Source: Alphaproteobacteria bacterium UBA3612
GTDB lineage: Bacteria > Pseudomonadota > Alphaproteobacteria > Sphingomonadales > Sphingomonadaceae
DNA: 64,000 nt
Assembly: GCA_002375465.1 (NCBI GenBank)
Contig: DFLT01000012.1
Coordinates: 239,122 to 303,121 of the forward strand
Reading direction: 5' to 3'
Shown: positions 17,518 to 26,500 of the stretch, piece by piece
How positions within the stretch are numbered: the first letter of the stretch is position 1
How the letters are laid out: each line of letters opens with the position of its first letter
Program-made: the position numbers and the translations under genes
Notes under the pieces: generated by a model
Seen by the model: only the letters and a program-made list of their open reading frames with translations
The model's database searches: none
What the model was told of the DNA's origin: nothing

Positions 17518-17835
17518 ATGCTAAAGTCGCTTCGCTTAACCCTCTCCGCCATCGAGCCGCGTCAATGGATCGGGGCGGGAATCGCCATTGGTGCGGTGGG
17601 CATCATCGGTTCGCTGTTCTTTCTCGAATATCTCTATGGATATTGGAAGCCTGAGCCAGAGATCGTCTATTTCCAAAGCTGGGAGGCTGACCGCTCCGTC
17701 GAGGATGCGCGTGGCGTCCAGATGGAGGAACGTCGCATACGTGAACAGACGGAGGCGCTGGCCGACCAGCTGGCCGCTGAGGCGAGGGAGGGGCTGGCTA
17801 CATCGACCGCCGCTACAGAGGCGCCGCCCGAATGA
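17518..17835 (+). CDS. Small single-pass membrane protein of unknown function
   Basis: The 105-residue protein has one predicted membrane helix at about 17-40 (IGAGIAIGAVGIIGSLFFLEYL), then a charged helix with many glutamates (EERRIREQTEALADQLAAEA). It overlaps the start of ribD by 4 bases (GAATGA), which suggests translation coupling and expression. I recognise no family. A longer in-frame reading would overlap cca and is unlikely. No function is proposed. Confidence 0.65.
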   Translation: MLKSLRLTLSAIEPRQWIGAGIAIGAVGIIGSLFFLEYLYGYWKPEPEIVYFQSWEADRSVEDARGVQMEERRIREQTEALADQLAAEAREGLATSTAATEAPPE

Positions 17836-18833
17836 CCAGATCGGGTGCCCCGGACCCTCGCCGCATGCGCGCAGCCGTCGCGCTGGCAGCACGCGGCAGG
17901 GGCCTGACGGCACCCAATCCTTCCGTCGGATGTGTCATCGTACGGGATGGTGTCGTCGTCGGCGCAGGCTGGACGCAGCCGGGCGGTCGTCCCCATGCGG
18001 AGGCCGTTGCGCTTGAACAGGCTGGTGACCGGGCGGAGGGGGCCGACGTCTATGTGACGTTGGAGCCTTGCGCGCATGACAGCGACCGCGGCCCTGCATG
18101 CGCCGACCTTCTCGCCGCCGCCCGGCCGAAACGGGTCGTGCTTGCCATGCAGGATCCCGACGCCCGCACGTCCGGGCGCGGCATCGCCAGGCTGCGGCAG
18201 GCGGGGATCGAGGTGATCAGCGGGCTGTGCGGTGATCTCGCAGCGCGCGAAATGAACGGCTATCTCGTTCGGCAACAAAAGGGGCGGCCGCGTATCACGC
18301 TGAAAATAGCCGTCTCCATCGACGGGCGCGTTGCCCTTCCCTCGGGTGAAAGCCAATGGATAACGGGGGCGGAGGCGCGCGCGCATGTGCACCTCGTTCG
18401 GGCGGAGGCGGATTTGATCGTGGTCGGCCGCGGTACGCTGGAGGCGGACGACCCATCCCTTGATGTGCGCCTGCCGGGGCTTGGGGGACGCAGCCCGGCC
18501 ATTGCCGTTATGTCGGCAACCCTTGCCGAAATTCCGCAGGCGACGAAAATCGCCGCCCGCGACCCGGTTCTGCTGCGTAACTTCGCGGATTTCGACGGGC
18601 TGCCCTATAATGACGTCCTTATCGAAGGCGGTGCCGGAATGGCTGGCTCGTTGCTGGCGGAGGACAGGATCGACCGGCTCCTTGTCTATCGCGCGCCCAT
18701 CCTGCTGGGCGACCAGGCACCGGGCATCGGCCAGCTCGGTCTGAAAAATCTGGGGGAGGCGCACGACCGGTGGCAGCTTTATGCGACGCGGCCTCTTGGC
18801 AAGGACCGGCTGGAAATCTACGCCCGGCTTTAG
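17832..18833 (+). CDS. ribD: Riboflavin biosynthesis deaminase/reductase RibD
   Basis: This bifunctional enzyme (333 residues) catalyses the second and third steps from GTP-derived pyrimidine: deamination, then ribosyl reduction. The N-terminal deaminase has the zinc motif HAE (55-57) and C80/C90 in EPCAHDSDRGPAC; the more usual HGRTPPC version is altered but both cysteines remain. The C-terminal reductase domain (about 150-333) begins RPRITLKIAVSIDGRVALPSG and ends near the NADPH-binding VLIEGGAGMAGSLL. It starts the rib-nusB-thiL run. Confidence 0.94.
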   Translation: MTRSGAPDPRRMRAAVALAARGRGLTAPNPSVGCVIVRDGVVVGAGWTQPGGRPHAEAVALEQAGDRAEGADVYVTLEPCAHDSDRGPACADLLAAARPKRVVLAMQDPDARTSGRGIARLRQAGIEVISGLCGDLAAREMNGYLVRQQKGRPRITLKIAVSIDGRVALPSGESQWITGAEARAHVHLVRAEADLIVVGRGTLEADDPSLDVRLPGLGGRSPAIAVMSATLAEIPQATKIAARDPVLLRNFADFDGLPYNDVLIEGGAGMAGSLLAEDRIDRLLVYRAPILLGDQAPGIGQLGLKNLGEAHDRWQLYATRPLGKDRLEIYARL

Positions 18834-18851
18834 AAGGCAAAAGGGAATCTC

Positions 18852-19478
18852 ATGTTCACCGGCATCATCACCGACATTGGCACCGTCACGCGCGTCGAAC
18901 AGCGCGGCGACCTGCGGCTGTGGATCAGCAGCCGCTATGACTCCGATGGCATCGACATCGGCGCGTCCATCGCATGTTCCGGAGTATGCCTGACCGTTGT
19001 CGAAAAGCGCGATGACCAGTTTGCCGTCGATATTTCCGCTGAAACGATCGCCAGAACCGCACGGCACCGCTGGCAGCAGGGTGCGCGCGTAAATCTGGAA
19101 CGCGCGTTGAAACTCGGCGACGAACTGGGCGGGCATATCGTCACGGGCCATGTCGACGCGGTCGGCAAGATTGTCGGCATAGAGCCTGTCGGCGATAGCC
19201 GGGAGTTTCGGATAGACGGGCCTGCCTCGGTCGCCGCCTTCATTGCGCCAAAGGGGTCCGTGTGCCTGGACGGCGCATCGCTGACGGTGAACGAGGTTGA
19301 GGATGTGGCGGACGGCGTGCGGTTCAGTATCAATTTAATCCCCCACAGCGCCGAACAAACGACATTTGGGTCGCAGAATGAACATCGCGGCGCCCAGGTC
19401 GGCGACGACATCAATATCGAGATAGACACATTGGCCCGCTATCTGGGCCGCATGAAGCAAGTGATGGAGAAACGCTGA
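18852..19478 (+). CDS. ribE: Riboflavin synthase alpha chain
   Basis: The 208-residue protein contains two lumazine-binding barrels. The start MFTGIITDIGTV and the second repeat beginning GGHIVTGHVDAVGKI are diagnostic. It dismutates two 6,7-dimethyl-8-ribityllumazine molecules to riboflavin and a pyrimidine that is recycled. The C-terminal NLIPHSAEQTTFG is conserved. Its stop overlaps the ribH start (TGATG). In many alphaproteobacteria ribBA lies between ribE and ribH; here it does not. Confidence 0.95.
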   Translation: MFTGIITDIGTVTRVEQRGDLRLWISSRYDSDGIDIGASIACSGVCLTVVEKRDDQFAVDISAETIARTARHRWQQGARVNLERALKLGDELGGHIVTGHVDAVGKIVGIEPVGDSREFRIDGPASVAAFIAPKGSVCLDGASLTVNEVEDVADGVRFSINLIPHSAEQTTFGSQNEHRGAQVGDDINIEIDTLARYLGRMKQVMEKR

Positions 19479-19900
19479 TGGCCCATATCCTGTTGGTAGA
19501 GGCGCGTTTCTATACGGGCTTTGCAGACGCACTCCTGGATGGCGCGCGCCATGCCCTTGAGGCTGAGGGGCATACGCATGAGACGATCACCGTTCCCGGC
19601 GCGCTTGAAATTCCCGCAGCGATCGCGCTTGCCGACGGATCGAGCCGCTATGACGGCTATGTCGCGCTCGGCACGGTCATTCGCGGCGAAACCTATCATT
19701 TCGAAATCGTGGCGGGGGAAAGCGCACGGGCGATCATGGCGATGACGCTCGACGGCCTCGCCATCGGCAATGGCATCATCACGGTAGAGAACGAGATTCA
19801 GGCACGCGTCCGCGCCGAACGCGGGCAAAAGGACAAGGGCGGGGAGGCTGCAAAGGCGGCGCTCGCGCTTCTCTCCCTGCGGGAACAGTTCGGAGAGTAG
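19478..19900 (+). CDS. ribH: 6,7-Dimethyl-8-ribityllumazine synthase
   Basis: The 140-residue lumazine synthase condenses the pyrimidine made by RibD with dihydroxybutanone phosphate. Motifs include VPGALEIPAAIALA (substrate-binding), GTVIRGETYHFEIVAGESARA (phosphate and catalytic His in ETYHFE) and a C-terminal GGEAAKAALALLSL. It forms icosahedral or pentameric assemblies. ATG at 19478 overlaps the ribE stop. It is followed 88 bases later by nusB, as in many alphaproteobacteria. Confidence 0.95.
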   Translation: MAHILLVEARFYTGFADALLDGARHALEAEGHTHETITVPGALEIPAAIALADGSSRYDGYVALGTVIRGETYHFEIVAGESARAIMAMTLDGLAIGNGIITVENEIQARVRAERGQKDKGGEAAKAALALLSLREQFGE

Positions 19901-19988
19901 CCCGCTTCGTCGTGGGGCGGGCGGAAAACTGTGGACGGGGCACGAAAGCCGCTTGGGTTCGCAGGTCCGCTTCCCTACATAGCGCGGC

Positions 19989-20459
19989 ATGCCAGCAGTA
20001 AAGCTCTCACGACCGCCCCGTCCCTCACGCGCTGCTGCCAGGCTGGCCGCCGTCCAGGCACTATACCAGCGTGACATGTCGGGCGCGCGCGTTCCCGATC
20101 TGCTGCGGGAATTTCACGAACATCGTCTGGGCCGCGAGATAGAGGGCAATGAATTTGCCGATGCGGACGTCGATCTGTTCGACGAAATCGTTTCCGGGGT
20201 CGCCTTGAAGGAGGCGGATTGCGACGCGGTTATCGCCGCTGCGCTCGTTACCGGTTGGACCATCGACCGGCTCGATCGTCCCTTGCGACAGATTCTCCGC
20301 TGCGGCGCATTCGAACTGGCGGAACGTAAGTCGACGCCGACTCCCGCCATCATTTCTGAATATGTTGAGGTGGCAAAGGCTTTTTACGATTCGCCGGAGC
20401 CTGGCTTTGCCAATGGCGTTCTCGATACGATCGCCAAACGCGTCCGTTCGAAGAGCTGA
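19989..20459 (+). CDS. nusB: Transcription antitermination protein NusB
   Basis: The 156-residue all-helical RNA-binding protein binds boxA with S10 and acts in rRNA antitermination. The family signature is ARLAAVQALYQRDMS near the N-terminus, with the mid-section VTGWTIDRLDRPLRQILRCGAFEL and the C-terminal YVEVAKAFYDSPEPGFANGVLD. The ribH-nusB-thiL order is conserved. The start is ATG at 19989; the N-terminal 14 residues are basic and probably flexible. Confidence 0.94.
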   Translation: MPAVKLSRPPRPSRAAARLAAVQALYQRDMSGARVPDLLREFHEHRLGREIEGNEFADADVDLFDEIVSGVALKEADCDAVIAAALVTGWTIDRLDRPLRQILRCGAFELAERKSTPTPAIISEYVEVAKAFYDSPEPGFANGVLDTIAKRVRSKS

Positions 20460-20478
20460 GGCGAACGCAGGAGGCCTG

Positions 20479-21441
20479 ATGGCGGACCAGCGCCTCCCCG
20501 CCGAATCCGATATCATCGCACGCCTGCGCAGGATCGCACCGCACCCCGCCGCCCGCAGCCTTTCCGATGATGCGGCAGTCTGGCTGCCGCCACTTGGGCG
20601 CGAACTCGTCCTCACCCATGACGCCATTGCGGCGAATGTGCATTATCTTCCGGGCGACGATCCCAGCGACATCGCCTGGAAACTAGTGGCGACGAATCTG
20701 TCCGACCTCGCCGCAAAGGGCGCCACGCCCCGCGGCGTTCTTCTCGGTCTAACCTTCTCGCAAGAGGATGATCGCTGGACGGAACGGTTCTGCGATGGCC
20801 TGGCGCGCGTCCTTGGCGAATATGACACGGCTCTCTTTGGCGGGGACACCATTCGCGCGGATTCAACGACCCTCGGTTGCACGGCGATCGGCGATGTAGA
20901 ACCGGGAACGAGCCTTGCGCGCGGTGGGGCGATGGTGGGCGATGACCTGTATGTCACCGGCAGCATTGGCGATGCGGGCCTCGGTCTCGCGGCGCAAAGG
21001 GGCGATGCGCCGGCGGACAAATATCTCCAGCGGCGCTACCGCCTGCCCATGCCACGGCTCGCCATGGGGCAGGGACTTTTCCGGGCCGGCGCGACGGCCG
21101 CCATGGATGTCAGCGACGGTCTGCTGATCGACGCGCGGCGGCTGGCGGAGGCGAGCGGCATTGCGATCCGGCTGCATTTGTCGGACGTGCCCCTGTCGAC
21201 CGAGGCTGCTGCAAGGCTACCGTCCGGTACTGAGGGAAGGCTGCTCGCCGCGACCGCGGGTGACGATTACGAGCTCCTTTTTTCGGCGCCGCCGTCCGCT
21301 GCCGACACTCTCCACTCCCTCGGCAAAGCGACTCGCACCACGCTGACCCGCATTGGCGGCATCGTGGCAGGTGCGGGGCTTTCCATCGTCTCGGCTGATG
21401 GCAGCGAACTTCGTCCGGAACGTCTCGGTTTCGAACATTAA
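20479..21441 (+). CDS. thiL: Thiamine-monophosphate kinase
   Basis: ThiL (320 residues) phosphorylates thiamine monophosphate to the active cofactor. It has the PurM-like ATP-grasp fold: SLSDDAAVWLPP at the N-terminus, DLAAKGATPRGVLLGL, the metal-binding GGDTIRADSTTLGCTAIG and MDVSDGLLIDARRLAEASG. ATG at 20479 is preceded by GAGG (20471-20474); a longer reading overlaps nusB and is rejected. It is the last gene of the rib-nusB-thiL run. Confidence 0.94.
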   Translation: MADQRLPAESDIIARLRRIAPHPAARSLSDDAAVWLPPLGRELVLTHDAIAANVHYLPGDDPSDIAWKLVATNLSDLAAKGATPRGVLLGLTFSQEDDRWTERFCDGLARVLGEYDTALFGGDTIRADSTTLGCTAIGDVEPGTSLARGGAMVGDDLYVTGSIGDAGLGLAAQRGDAPADKYLQRRYRLPMPRLAMGQGLFRAGATAAMDVSDGLLIDARRLAEASGIAIRLHLSDVPLSTEAAARLPSGTEGRLLAATAGDDYELLFSAPPSAADTLHSLGKATRTTLTRIGGIVAGAGLSIVSADGSELRPERLGFEH

Positions 21442-21450
21442 CAGCGCTAC

Positions 21451-21479
21451 TTGACGCGTTCCCAATTCCGCGTAGCAAT
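21451..21479 (+). promoter_or_regulatory. Candidate promoter of hppA
   Basis: TTGACG (21451-21456) is followed after 16 bases by TAGCAA (or after 17 by AGCAAT), giving a likely start near 21487, about 60 bases before the hppA ATG. The -35 box is good but the -10 box is weak. Confidence 0.35.
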
Positions 21480-21544
21480 ACGCAAATAAACGTCGGGGAG
21501 GGATATCTCGGCGACATAAGGGAACTTGGGGGGACGAAACAGAC

Positions 21545-23725
21545 ATGACCATTGTCGTTGCTGCGCTGCTTTGCGGACTTGCCGCCGTACTTTACGGCAT
21601 CATCACATCCCGATCACTATTATCTGCCGACGCTGGTAATGCGAAGATGCAGGAAATCGCCGGCGCCATTCAGGAGGGCGCGCGCGCCTATCTGGGGCGG
21701 CAATATACTGCCATCGCAATCGTCGGCGTCATCGTCGCCGTCCTTGTCTTCGTTTTTCTTGGCACTGTTCCCGCCATAGGCTTTCTGGTCGGCGCCATCC
21801 TTTCCGGTCTCACCGGCTTCATCGGCATGAATATTTCGGTGAAGAGCAATGTGCGCACCGCACAGGCCGCCAGTGTGTCGCTGCAATCCGGACTCAGCGT
21901 CGCTTTCCGCGCCGGTGCCGTCACCGGCATGCTTGTCGCTGGTCTCGCCCTGCTGGCGGTCGCCGGACTCTTCTACGTGCTTGTCACCCTCAGTGGCCTT
22001 GCACCCGATGATCGCACCGTGATTGACGGCCTCGTCGCCCTCGCATTCGGCGCATCGCTGATCTCGATCTTCGCCCGTCTTGGCGGCGGTATCTTCACAA
22101 AGGCCGCTGATGTCGGCGCCGACCTGGTCGGCAAGGTAGAGGCGGGCATCCCCGAGGATGACCCCCGCAATCCAGCGGTGATTGCGGACAATGTCGGCGA
22201 CAATGTGGGTGACTGCGCGGGTATGGCCGCCGACCTTTTCGAAACCTACGTCGTCACCGTCGGCGCCACCATGGTATTGACGGCGCTGCAACTGGGATTC
22301 GGTGTCGGTGACGAGACGCTGGGCGCCCTGATGGCCCTGCCGCTGATCGTCGGCGGCGTCTGCATCCTGACGTCGATCGTCGGCACCTTCTTCGTGCGGT
22401 TGGGTAAATCGCAGAACATCATGGGTGCGCTCTACAAGGGCTTTCTCGTCTCGGCGCTGCTCGCGGTGCCCGCACTCTGGTTCGTCACTCAATGGGCCAT
22501 TCCTGAAATGGGCACCAATATCGGCGAATATGCGGAGGCGAAGGAGGCGATCCTGGATCTCGGCGCGGCAGAATCCGACGCCAGCCAGTCTTTCCTCGCC
22601 GCCGCCAACTTCTCCGGCAACGATATTTTCTGGTCCATGATGGTGGGTCTGGTCGTGACCGGCCTGATCGTCTGGATCACGGAATATTATACCTCGGTCG
22701 CCTACCGTCCGGTCAGATCGATCGCGGCGGCATCCGTCACCGGCCATGGCACCAATGTTATTCAGGGCCTCGCGATCAGCCTGGAGGCGACGGCCCTGCC
22801 GACGCTCGTCATCTGCGCCGGCATCATCGTCTCCTACAGCCTTGCCGGCATCATCGGCATCGCCTTTGCCGCGACTGCCATGTTGGCACTTGCCGGCATG
22901 ATCGTCGCGCTCGATGCCTATGGCCCCGTAACCGACAATGCCGGGGGCATCGCCGAAATGGCGGGCCTCGATGAAAGCGTCAGGAGCAGGACCGATGCCC
23001 TCGACGCCGTCGGCAACACGACAAAGGCGGTGACAAAGGGCTATGCCATCGGCTCCGCAGCCCTTGCCGCCCTCGTTCTGTTCGGTGCCTATACCGAGGA
23101 TCTGAAATATTTCGGCGAGGCGCTGGGCCTGACCGGACCCGTCAATTTCAGCCTGTCCAATCCCTATGTGATCGTCGGATTGCTGCTGGGTGCCTTGCTG
23201 CCCTATTTATTCGGCGCCTTCGGCATGACGGCCGTGGGCCGCGCGGCGGGGGAGGTCGTCAAGGATGTACGCCAGCAGTTCAAATCCAATCCCGGCATCA
23301 TGGCGGGCACCAGCCGTCCCAATTACGCCTCAACCGTTGATCTGGTAACGAAGGCGGCGATCAAGGAAATGATCATTCCGTCGCTGCTGCCGGTACTGGC
23401 GCCGATCGTGGTCTATTTCCTCATCGCCTGGATCGCCGATCCCGCGCAGGGTTTCGCCGCTCTCGGCGCACTGCTTCTCGGAGTCATCGTTTCCGGCCTC
23501 TTCGTCGCCATCTCCATGACGTCGGGCGGCGGCGCGTGGGACAATGCCAAGAAATATATCGAGGATGGCAATCATGGCGGCAAGGGGTCGGAGGCGCACA
23601 AGGCCGCCGTCACCGGCGACACCGTCGGCGACCCCTATAAGGACACCGCAGGTCCGGCTGTAAATCCGATGATCAAGATCACGAACATCGTGGCGATCCT
23701 GCTGCTGGCGGCGCTCGCGCATTGA
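21545..23725 (+). CDS. hppA: Membrane-bound H+-pumping pyrophosphatase (K+-independent type)
   Basis: The 726-residue protein has about 16 membrane helices and couples PPi hydrolysis to proton export. The catalytic loop is DVGADLVGKVEAGIPEDDPRNPA, followed by NVGDNVGDCAGMAADLFE and the later VTDNAGGIAEM. Residue 494 is lysine in VGNTTKAV; Lys rather than Ala here marks the K+-independent class, as established for this family. A GGGGGGACG purine run precedes the ATG. It may recycle PPi released by biosynthesis and tRNA charging. It is transcribed alone between thiL and a PBP gene. Confidence 0.95.
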   Translation: MTIVVAALLCGLAAVLYGIITSRSLLSADAGNAKMQEIAGAIQEGARAYLGRQYTAIAIVGVIVAVLVFVFLGTVPAIGFLVGAILSGLTGFIGMNISVKSNVRTAQAASVSLQSGLSVAFRAGAVTGMLVAGLALLAVAGLFYVLVTLSGLAPDDRTVIDGLVALAFGASLISIFARLGGGIFTKAADVGADLVGKVEAGIPEDDPRNPAVIADNVGDNVGDCAGMAADLFETYVVTVGATMVLTALQLGFGVGDETLGALMALPLIVGGVCILTSIVGTFFVRLGKSQNIMGALYKGFLVSALLAVPALWFVTQWAIPEMGTNIGEYAEAKEAILDLGAAESDASQSFLAAANFSGNDIFWSMMVGLVVTGLIVWITEYYTSVAYRPVRSIAAASVTGHGTNVIQGLAISLEATALPTLVICAGIIVSYSLAGIIGIAFAATAMLALAGMIVALDAYGPVTDNAGGIAEMAGLDESVRSRTDALDAVGNTTKAVTKGYAIGSAALAALVLFGAYTEDLKYFGEALGLTGPVNFSLSNPYVIVGLLLGALLPYLFGAFGMTAVGRAAGEVVKDVRQQFKSNPGIMAGTSRPNYASTVDLVTKAAIKEMIIPSLLPVLAPIVVYFLIAWIADPAQGFAALGALLLGVIVSGLFVAISMTSGGGAWDNAKKYIEDGNHGGKGSEAHKAAVTGDTVGDPYKDTAGPAVNPMIKITNIVAILLLAALAH

Positions 23726-23735
23726 TTTCGAGAAA

Positions 23736-23775
23736 TCCGGTGCTGTGATCCATCCTTTTGGATCTCCGCACCGGA
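23736..23775 (+). terminator. Nested hairpin after hppA
   Basis: TCCGGTGC (23736-23743) pairs with GCACCGGA (23768-23775), and inside it GATCCA (23747-23752) pairs with TGGATC (23759-23764) around a TCCTTT loop. It starts 11 bases after the hppA stop. There is no T-run, so termination may need Rho, or the structure may protect the mRNA end. Confidence 0.6.
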
Positions 23776-23816
23776 GCCCCCTTGCGGTTTCAACTGTCTT
23801 GCGCGAATAGGACAGC

Positions 23817-25934
23817 ATGGCGTTGTTCCGGGGAGACAAAAAAGCAAGTGCGGCTGTGGGCGACGATCCCTGGCCGGCGGCGGACCCCCATGCCGATGCC
23901 CCGACGGAGCACATCCCCTTCCGGCAGCGTAAATGGCCGCGCCGACTGTCCAGAGCGTCCGCCGTTTTCCTCCTGCTGTTCGTCATTACCGTCGCCTGGC
24001 TGGCGTGGACCGCCCCGCTCGGCAAGGCGCTGGAGCCGCTGGAAAGCCCGGCCATCGTCATCGAGGCAGCCGACGGCACCCCCATTGCGCGCCGTGGCCA
24101 ATATAAGGACGAGCCTGTCGATATAACGGCCCTGCCCGATTATGTCGGGGAGGCGTTCATCGCCATAGAGGACAGGCGGTTCTATGAGCATTGGGGGATC
24201 GACCCGCGTGGCATTGCCCGCGCCTTCTTCGCGAATATGCAGGCAGGCGGCGTCGTTCAGGGCGGATCCACGCTGACGCAGCAACTGGCAAAGACCAGCT
24301 TCCTGTCGCTCGACCGCTCCTACAAGCGCAAGGCGCAGGAGGTGCTGATCGCCCTGTGGCTCGAGGCGTGGCTGACGAAGGAGGAAATCCTCTCCCGCTA
24401 TGTCTCCAGCGTCTATTATGGCGACGGCGCATATGGCTTGCGCGCTGCCTCCCGCCAGTATTTTTCAAAGACACCTGAGGAACTGACGCTGGGCGAGGCC
24501 GCGATGCTGGCGGGTCTGATGAAGGCGCCCTCGCGTCTGGCCCCGACGAAGAATTACGAGGCGGCGCGCGCACGCGGCAGGCTGGTCATCGCCGCCTTGA
24601 AGGAACAGGGCCTGATCACCGAGGCAGAGTGGCAAGCCGCCGAGCGCGCCCGCCTGAACCCCGGCCGCTCCACCCTTCCCACTGGCTCCTATTTCGCCGA
24701 CTGGGTCTATCCTGCCGCTGCCGACAGGGTGGGGGTTGCCTATGGCGAGGCGCGTGTGCGGACGACGCTCGATCCCGCCATGCAGAAAAGCGCGGAGCGC
24801 ATCCTGCGACAGCGGCTCGCAAGTTCTTCGGCCACGCAGGGCGCGTTGATCGCCATGCGTCCCGACGGGCGCATCGTCGCCATGGTGGGCGGCGTCGACT
24901 ATTCGCAATCATCGTTCAATCGCGCTGTCCAGGCGAAACGCCAGTCCGGCAGCGCGTTCAAGCTGTTCGTTTACGACGCTGCGCTGCGCCAGGGCATGTC
25001 GCCCGACACCATGATCGAGGATACGCCTGTCACCATCGGTGACTGGAGCCCGGAAAACCATGATGGCCGCTATGCCGGCTCCATAACGCTTGCCGATGCC
25101 TTCGCCCGCTCCAGCAATGTGGCTGCCGCGCGGCTGACGGAAACGGTGGGTGCGCGCGCGGTACGCGGCGCTGCCCGCGATCTGGGGATCGAAAGCGATC
25201 TGACCGACGATCTCACCATTGCTCTTGGAACGTCCGAAACGTCACTCTTGGAAATGACGGCTGCCTATGCCGCTTTTGCCGCGGGCGTCCGCCCCATCCA
25301 GCCCTATGGCGTAGAGCGCGGGTCAGAGGGCTGGACCGACCGCCTGAGCGGCATATTTGGAAGGCTGCAGGGGATACCCGAACGCCGCAAGATGCTCACC
25401 CTCCTGCAAGGCGTCGTCGATCGCGGCACGGGCAGCCGCGTGCGCCTGCCGGTCCCCGCTTATGGCAAGACCGGCACCACATCGGATTACCGCGATGCGC
25501 TGTTCATCGGCTTCGTCGAGGATCTGGTCGTCGGTGTCTGGGTCGGAAATGATGACAACAGCCCGATGAACGGCGTCACCGGCTCGAACGTACCGGCCGA
25601 CATCTGGCACAGCTTCATGCTTGCAAATTCAGACGCTGTAAGGGCAGCTCAATCCCGCATCGCGCGGGCAAACGCCCAGGCCGAACGGCAGCAGCAGGAG
25701 GAATCGGAGGCTCTGGATATTGGCGAGCTGATCGGCATTCTCGACGAGGATCTCGGCGAACTTGCCGCTGGCGATGCCGAGGCAGCTGACCGGCTTGCGC
25801 AGCGTGTCGAAGACGGAGACTTCACCGCAGAGCAGATCGAACAGCGTATCGAAGAGGCCGTCGGCGATTCGCCGCAACGGATTGAGGAACTGGACGCCGC
25901 CCTGGAAGACGCTCTGGAAGAGCCGGCCCCCTAA
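23817..25934 (+). CDS. Class A penicillin-binding protein (bifunctional transglycosylase/transpeptidase)
   Basis: The 705-residue inner-membrane protein has a cytosolic tail (1-43), one helix (about 46-65) and a glycosyltransferase 51 domain (about 85-260; catalytic Glu in EDRRFYEHWG, then GGSTLTQQLAK). The transpeptidase domain has SGSAFK (nucleophile Ser379, Lys382), SSN (432-434) and KTGT (551-554). It polymerises and cross-links peptidoglycan. The last about 95 residues are an unusual acidic, glutamate-rich helical tail after the transpeptidase. There is no OB insert as in large PBP1A. It is nearer to the PBP1C/2C-like short class A group. It is followed by convergent bamE. Confidence 0.9.
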   Translation: MALFRGDKKASAAVGDDPWPAADPHADAPTEHIPFRQRKWPRRLSRASAVFLLLFVITVAWLAWTAPLGKALEPLESPAIVIEAADGTPIARRGQYKDEPVDITALPDYVGEAFIAIEDRRFYEHWGIDPRGIARAFFANMQAGGVVQGGSTLTQQLAKTSFLSLDRSYKRKAQEVLIALWLEAWLTKEEILSRYVSSVYYGDGAYGLRAASRQYFSKTPEELTLGEAAMLAGLMKAPSRLAPTKNYEAARARGRLVIAALKEQGLITEAEWQAAERARLNPGRSTLPTGSYFADWVYPAAADRVGVAYGEARVRTTLDPAMQKSAERILRQRLASSSATQGALIAMRPDGRIVAMVGGVDYSQSSFNRAVQAKRQSGSAFKLFVYDAALRQGMSPDTMIEDTPVTIGDWSPENHDGRYAGSITLADAFARSSNVAAARLTETVGARAVRGAARDLGIESDLTDDLTIALGTSETSLLEMTAAYAAFAAGVRPIQPYGVERGSEGWTDRLSGIFGRLQGIPERRKMLTLLQGVVDRGTGSRVRLPVPAYGKTGTTSDYRDALFIGFVEDLVVGVWVGNDDNSPMNGVTGSNVPADIWHSFMLANSDAVRAAQSRIARANAQAERQQQEESEALDIGELIGILDEDLGELAAGDAEAADRLAQRVEDGDFTAEQIEQRIEEAVGDSPQRIEELDAALEDALEEPAP

Positions 25935-25948
25935 GCGACAATCCGGTT

Positions 25949-26425
25949 TTATGGGCCCGTCGGGGCGCCACCGCCGCCCGGAACGCTCGACACGCGGCCG
26001 ATATTTCCAAAAATATCTTCGAACAGGCTGTTGTCGCGTCCGAATACCGGTGTCTTGTCGCCCGACACGTCAACATTGGCAATCTGTTCAAGTCCGGTCT
26101 GGCGATCAACTGCGGCCACATTGCCATTCGCATCGAAACGTATGGTGACGACCTCCTGGTCTGTCGGCTGCGGCATCAGAAATGCCAATTGTTCGGTGCT
26201 GCGGGCGACATAATACCAGGTGTTCTCGTCCCACCTCGATACGAAGGTCGCACGTCCCAGCGTCTTTTCCACCGATTCCCGGTTGTCGACCCCTGGGGAG
26301 ATCGCGGCCACCAGTTCCTCATCCTCAACATAGCCCTGATGATCGCGCAGCCTCGTGCAGCCGGTCGTCAGAATTAGTGCCGCGGTCAGCGCGATGGCGC
26401 TCGCATATGTCTTGCCGTTTGTCAT
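25949..26425 (-). CDS. bamE: BamE-type outer-membrane assembly lipoprotein
   Basis: The 158-residue lipoprotein has a signal peptide ending in the lipobox LTTGC, with lipidated Cys23. The SmpA/OmlA fold follows (ISPGVDNRESVEKTLGRAT, then DENTWYYVARSTEQ and EVVTIRFDANGNVAAV). BamE binds BamD and stabilises the BAM complex that inserts beta-barrels. The C-terminal 50 residues are an alphaproteobacteria-type extension ending in a Pro/Gly tail. ATG at 26425 gives the intact signal peptide; a longer frame would add 18 residues before it. It is divergent from the bc1 chaperone gene. Confidence 0.88.
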   Translation of the reverse strand: MTNGKTYASAIALTAALILTTGCTRLRDHQGYVEDEELVAAISPGVDNRESVEKTLGRATFVSRWDENTWYYVARSTEQLAFLMPQPTDQEVVTIRFDANGNVAAVDRQTGLEQIANVDVSGDKTPVFGRDNSLFEDIFGNIGRVSSVPGGGGAPTGP

Positions 26426-26500
26426 GCCTGTCTCAATATGGGGTTCACTGCTACGCGGCAATCCCTGCCGCTCCCCCATTTTGCTTCACTGCGGAGGCCC

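Noticed and set aside
17667..19151. A 494-residue open frame on the minus strand
   Set aside because: It lies opposite ribD and ribE, has no recognisable domain and is explained by codon bias in high-GC DNA.
21620..22747. A 375-residue open frame antisense to hppA
   Set aside because: It is rich in D, G, E and H as expected from reverse-strand reading of a hydrophobic protein gene, with no family match or start signal.
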